64,000 bases of DNA from Ciborinia camelliae (lineage: Eukaryota; Ascomycota; Leotiomycetes; Helotiales; Sclerotiniaceae), in contig JANPYM010000001.1 in assembly GCA_025890175.1 (NCBI GenBank), positions 5,164,909 through 5,228,908 of the forward strand, in the 5' to 3' direction. How positions within the stretch are numbered: the stretch's first letter is position 1; every line of letters begins with the position of its first letter. The notes under the pieces were generated by a model that searched no databases, was not told the origin of the DNA, and worked only from the letters and a program-made list of their open reading frames with translations. This document shows positions 60,932 through 64,000 of the stretch, one piece after another. The translations under genes were made by a program, and so were the position numbers.

Positions 60932-63173
60932 AAAAAAGAGATGAGATGGCGGTGGAGAGACACGAGAAATCGATGACGAAGAACTGGTGGGGGGATGTCA
61001 ATCGTGTGGTACCTAGGAGTGAGTGCTTGAACCCTCTTTCTTCACCGTCTTCTGTCTGGCCCTCTTTCTTTACCTAGGTACTTCTTGAATGCTTTGGAGA
61101 CTAGTTTCTGCAGTCTCCCATGTTGAATTTTTTTGGGCCGTCAATACTTAGGTAGATAGATGGATGGATGGGGTTAGATGGAGGTAAATCTAAACACTGC
61201 CTCGCTCATCTCATGTACTCTAAGTTCTCGGGACTCGAGAAAATCTCATGTATCACTGACATCATCATCATCATCATCATAAGTTCGGGTCATCAATTGA
61301 TCTGATCTGAAGTGAAGTGATATGAAGTGATACACTCAGTGATACCTCTCTCCCCCTCGCACTCCCAGCTTCAATCAACTAAGAATTGTATGTACAGTAC
61401 AGACTGTACCGTATGTCCAAATAAGGTTCTCGCACTTCCACAATAGCGCCGATCCCCCATTCTTTAGCATCCCAGTCCAGTACATCCTGGATATCCTACA
61501 GTAGATACCTGTGCTGAACACGCCGAACCATCCATCTCCTTCAAGCAAGTACCATGAGCACTCAATCCGTCCATGGAACTCGGCACGCATACCGAAACCC
61601 TGAATCGAAGTCGAAAAGCTTGTCTGTATCAACATCGCGTATACTTACCCATCTACCTATCTAAATACCTCTTGCTTGTACTTGTCTACCATTAGTCCAT
61701 CACGGACGAACAACTTATGCTGCGGAAGGCTTAACCGTTACATTCACCTACCTCCATTAAAGCAAAGACCCCAAGTGTAAAAAAACCACGAGGAAAGGAA
61801 AGATTTTGACATTTGTTGACGTGAAAGTTCAATAGTGAGGTGAGTGGTTGGCATACTCGACTAATTACAAGGTATATCCCTACATGCTTCATATATCCCC
61901 TCTCCACCATAGGACAGAAAGACATTAAACTTAAGCTTCCTCCGCTCCGCCACCTGCATCTAGTAGCTTTCGGCCCCACCCCGAGATCAATCCAAGCCGA
62001 AACTCAAAATTGACCTCCTCTCCTCTGTGTCACTTCCCTCTAACTGTCGACTGTCTAACTCAGGGGCTCTAACTAGAGATGCGATGTTCCTAACTATGTT
62101 CTGGTGAACGAATAATCAGTCGTCTAATGCTAACTACCGGCCAATAGCTCGCGCTCGCTCCACTTTTTACACAGCCTTCCTTCTAAGTAGGTAGTAAGTA
62201 GTAAGTAGGTATGTAAGTTCTGGCCCCTTGAAGTTTAATTCCATCGTCGTGTCGAAGAAGCGAAGTCGCGAAGTCGTGAATATGTGGAACTAGGTACCTA
62301 AGTTACCTACCTAATTACTAGGTATAAGGTTCTTTCTTACTGCTAGGGTAGTCAGTGTTAGTTGATAGATAAACTACTAGGTACTACGCTGAGATGATGT
62401 ATGTTATTATTGCCTAGGTATTATTTGCTAGAGGACTTGTCCTTGTTTGGTCTTCTGCGGGACTTTTGTAACTTTTCTAGTGGAAAAGAAACGGATCGGA
62501 CGGATGAACTATGGATTAGTGGATTGATATGATACCTACTAGGGTAGAAAGCATTCAGCTAGCTCGTTTGTTCTGGTTCAAACTCATGTCATGTCATGGC
62601 ATGATGAGCTGAGATGGGATATAACCGTTAAGGTTACGGACCTTAGCATTGAGGGCCCCTCTCTCCCCCCAAGTAAGGTAAGGTAAGGATAAGAATAGGG
62701 CCGAAAAATCCATGTTCTATGGAAAGAAGGGATAGGTTCTATCTATGATCCCATGTATGATTCAAGATCAGATCAAACTATTTTTGATGAATGTTGGTTG
62801 GATTTCGGGGCTTCGATAGCTAGCCATAGAGATTATGGATGGATTAGCTGGAGTATTCATTGCATGTAGTATTAGTTGAGACTAGGTAGATTCGATTTGA
62901 ACATCATCTGATCGTATTTTCAATTTACGTTAATGCGATTTTGAGCTTTCATTTCATGAGAAAGAATGATTGTCGTTCTAAAGTGTCTGAACTTATTATC
63001 TTAGAGAGCTCTAGCTAAGGAGTTATCTTTCAACTTTCTCCTCGCAGCAAGTCAAGTGTTTGGGTATTCGTTCATTCATGTATCCTAATTTGATCTTCTC
63101 GGTTGTATTCTACCGCTGTTCTTTCGGTTTTCATTGGGGACATGGACATGGACATGTCCTTCCTTCCTACCTC

Positions 63174-63352
63174 ATCCCATCTCTCCCATCTCTACCATCT
63201 CTCCCATCTCTACCATCTCTCCCATCTCTACCATCTCTCCCATCTCTACCATCTCTCCCATCTCTACCATCTCTCCCATCTCTCCCATCTCTCCCATCTC
63301 TCCCATCTCTCCCATCTCTACCATCTCTCCCATCTCTACCATCTCTATCATC
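63174..63352. repeat. 9/18-bp CCATCTCTM minisatellite
   Basis: About twenty copies of a 9-bp unit CCATCTCTC or CCATCTCTA. On both sides of a central homogeneous block the two variants alternate to make an 18-bp higher-order unit. In the centre (about 63,265-63,315) only the C variant occurs. All six frames are open through parts of it, giving spurious proteins. Confidence 0.92.
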
Positions 63353-63385
63353 CCACCCCATCCACTCCCATCCCAACTCATCCCA

Positions 63386-63516
63386 CCCCCTTCATCATCA
63401 CCCCCTTCATCATCACCCCCTTCATCATCACCCCCTTCATCATCACCCCCTTCATCATCACCCCCTTCATCATCACCCCCTTCATCATCACCCCCTTCAT
63501 CATCACCCCCTTCACC
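63386..63516. repeat. 15-bp CCCCCTTCATCATCA minisatellite
   Basis: Eight to nine nearly perfect 15-bp units, separated from the 9-bp array by about 33 bp of degenerate CCCATCC sequence. Confidence 0.92.
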
Positions 63517-63710
63517 ATTCTCTACCCATGGCCCACCCAAACCCCAAGTCCCAAAAAGCAATAATAAACAGTACCTGTCTATACACCTATGCCTATACCT
63601 ATATATACCTACATAACAATCGACCCAACCAAAGTTGAAATGTCCATTCATTCCAAAGACTTCCCATAGACTGTCATGATATCCATATAATACCTAGATA
63701 GATACTACAT

Positions 63711-63757
63711 CAACATTACCATTACCATTAACATCAACATCAACTTCAACTTCAACT
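63711..63757. repeat. ACATCA / CATTAC / ACTTCA hexamer run
   Basis: Successive hexamers drifting from ATTACC to ACATCA to ACTTCA, a compound microsatellite. Confidence 0.75.
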
Positions 63758-63978
63758 CACTCATAGGAAATCATAGATATTATACCTATTCAAACATACG
63801 ACACAATAGCATACACCGTAACTTACTTATAGCTGCATACATAAACGTCGCATAAACATAAACATAAACATGAAACCAACCCGTTGAGATTCGGGAAAAA
63901 GAAAAGGAAAAGAAAAGTGCATCAGTGATGCCAGCCAGCCATGCAGTTCAGTCCCAGTCCCAGTCCCCTCTTCGGTAT

Positions 63979-64000
63979 GAATTGAATTGAATTGAATTGA
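63979..64000. repeat. GAATT pentamer array at the window edge
   Basis: Four GAATT units reach the last base, so the array probably continues beyond the window. Confidence 0.8.

Larger units (their letters stand above)
47745..64000. other. 16-kb region without recognisable genes
   Basis: From the start of the NDT80/VIB-1 gene to the window end no reading frame has domain motifs, signal peptide, consistent codon pattern or plausible exon chain. Frames reach 240 codons only where repeats divisible by three occur. Base composition is normal fungal, unlike the AT-rich block. The region is dense in penta-, hexa- and tetranucleotide arrays, in TACCTA/TAGGTA words, and in C/T-rich stretches resembling leader regions (49,500-49,570; 57,600-57,660). 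It may hold long leaders, non-coding RNAs or regulatory DNA. None can be delimited by eye. Confidence 0.55.

Noticed and set aside
63060..63651. Four overlapping open frames up to 192 codons
   Set aside because: 9-bp and 15-bp repeats keep all frames open. The proteins are low-complexity and contradict one another.
1..64000. CRISPR arrays, bacterial operons, viral genes or a biosynthetic gene cluster
   Set aside because: No repeat-spacer pattern with unique spacers, no prokaryotic-type gene packing, and no polyketide, peptide or terpene synthase motifs were seen.

Overview
The window looks like a chromosome segment of a filamentous ascomycete. The best guess is a leotiomycete, perhaps near Botrytis/Sclerotinia. 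That placement is inference from three things: the gene families (a VIB-1/NDT80 regulator, DUF3292, DUF6590, a SUR7/PalI tetraspan and a GPI-anchored GH76 enzyme), the short GT-AG introns (about 50-80 nt, with CTAAC-like branch points), and an AT-rich block that looks RIP-mutated. No bacterial, viral or organellar genes were seen.

Layout. Positions 1 to about 16.7 kb are extremely A+T-rich, with no credible gene. The block holds two decayed LTR-like copies in the same orientation (13,839-14,009 and 16,289-16,472). A 12-bp minisatellite starts directly after the second copy. A GC-containing hairpin island follows at 16,780, with a C-to-T/G-to-A mutated sister at about 17,156. Composition returns to normal at about 17.5 kb. 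From 18 to 38.5 kb lies an ordinary gene-dense arm. In order it holds a RAD51-paralogue recombination gene (-), a GPI-anchored GH76 alpha-1,6-mannanase of the DCW1/DFG5 type (+), a small secreted-protein locus interrupted by a stop codon (+), a DUF6590 protein with an RGG tail (-), a coiled-coil protein (+), a SUR7/PalI protein (-), a DUF3292 membrane protein (-) and a 1,193-residue zinc-finger/protein-kinase fusion (+) with a decayed extra module behind it. Then come a 36-codon secreted-type micro-ORF and an intron-containing tRNA-Leu(CAA). A repeat-rich non-coding stretch leads to the NDT80/VIB-1 gene (-, 45.4-47.7 kb). The last 16 kb have no convincing gene. They are crowded with short tandem repeats and TACCTA/TAGGTA words, and contain a 10-N assembly gap.

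Function. The genes do not form a known biosynthetic cluster. Two relate to the cell surface (GH76 wall cross-linking, SUR7 eisosome/cortex), one to homologous recombination, one is a global regulator of proteases, polysaccharidases and non-self-recognition death, and one is a kinase-zinc-finger fusion of unknown role. Exon coordinates were worked out by hand from frame, GT-AG sites and family sense. Each gene model given as firm sums to a whole number of codons.
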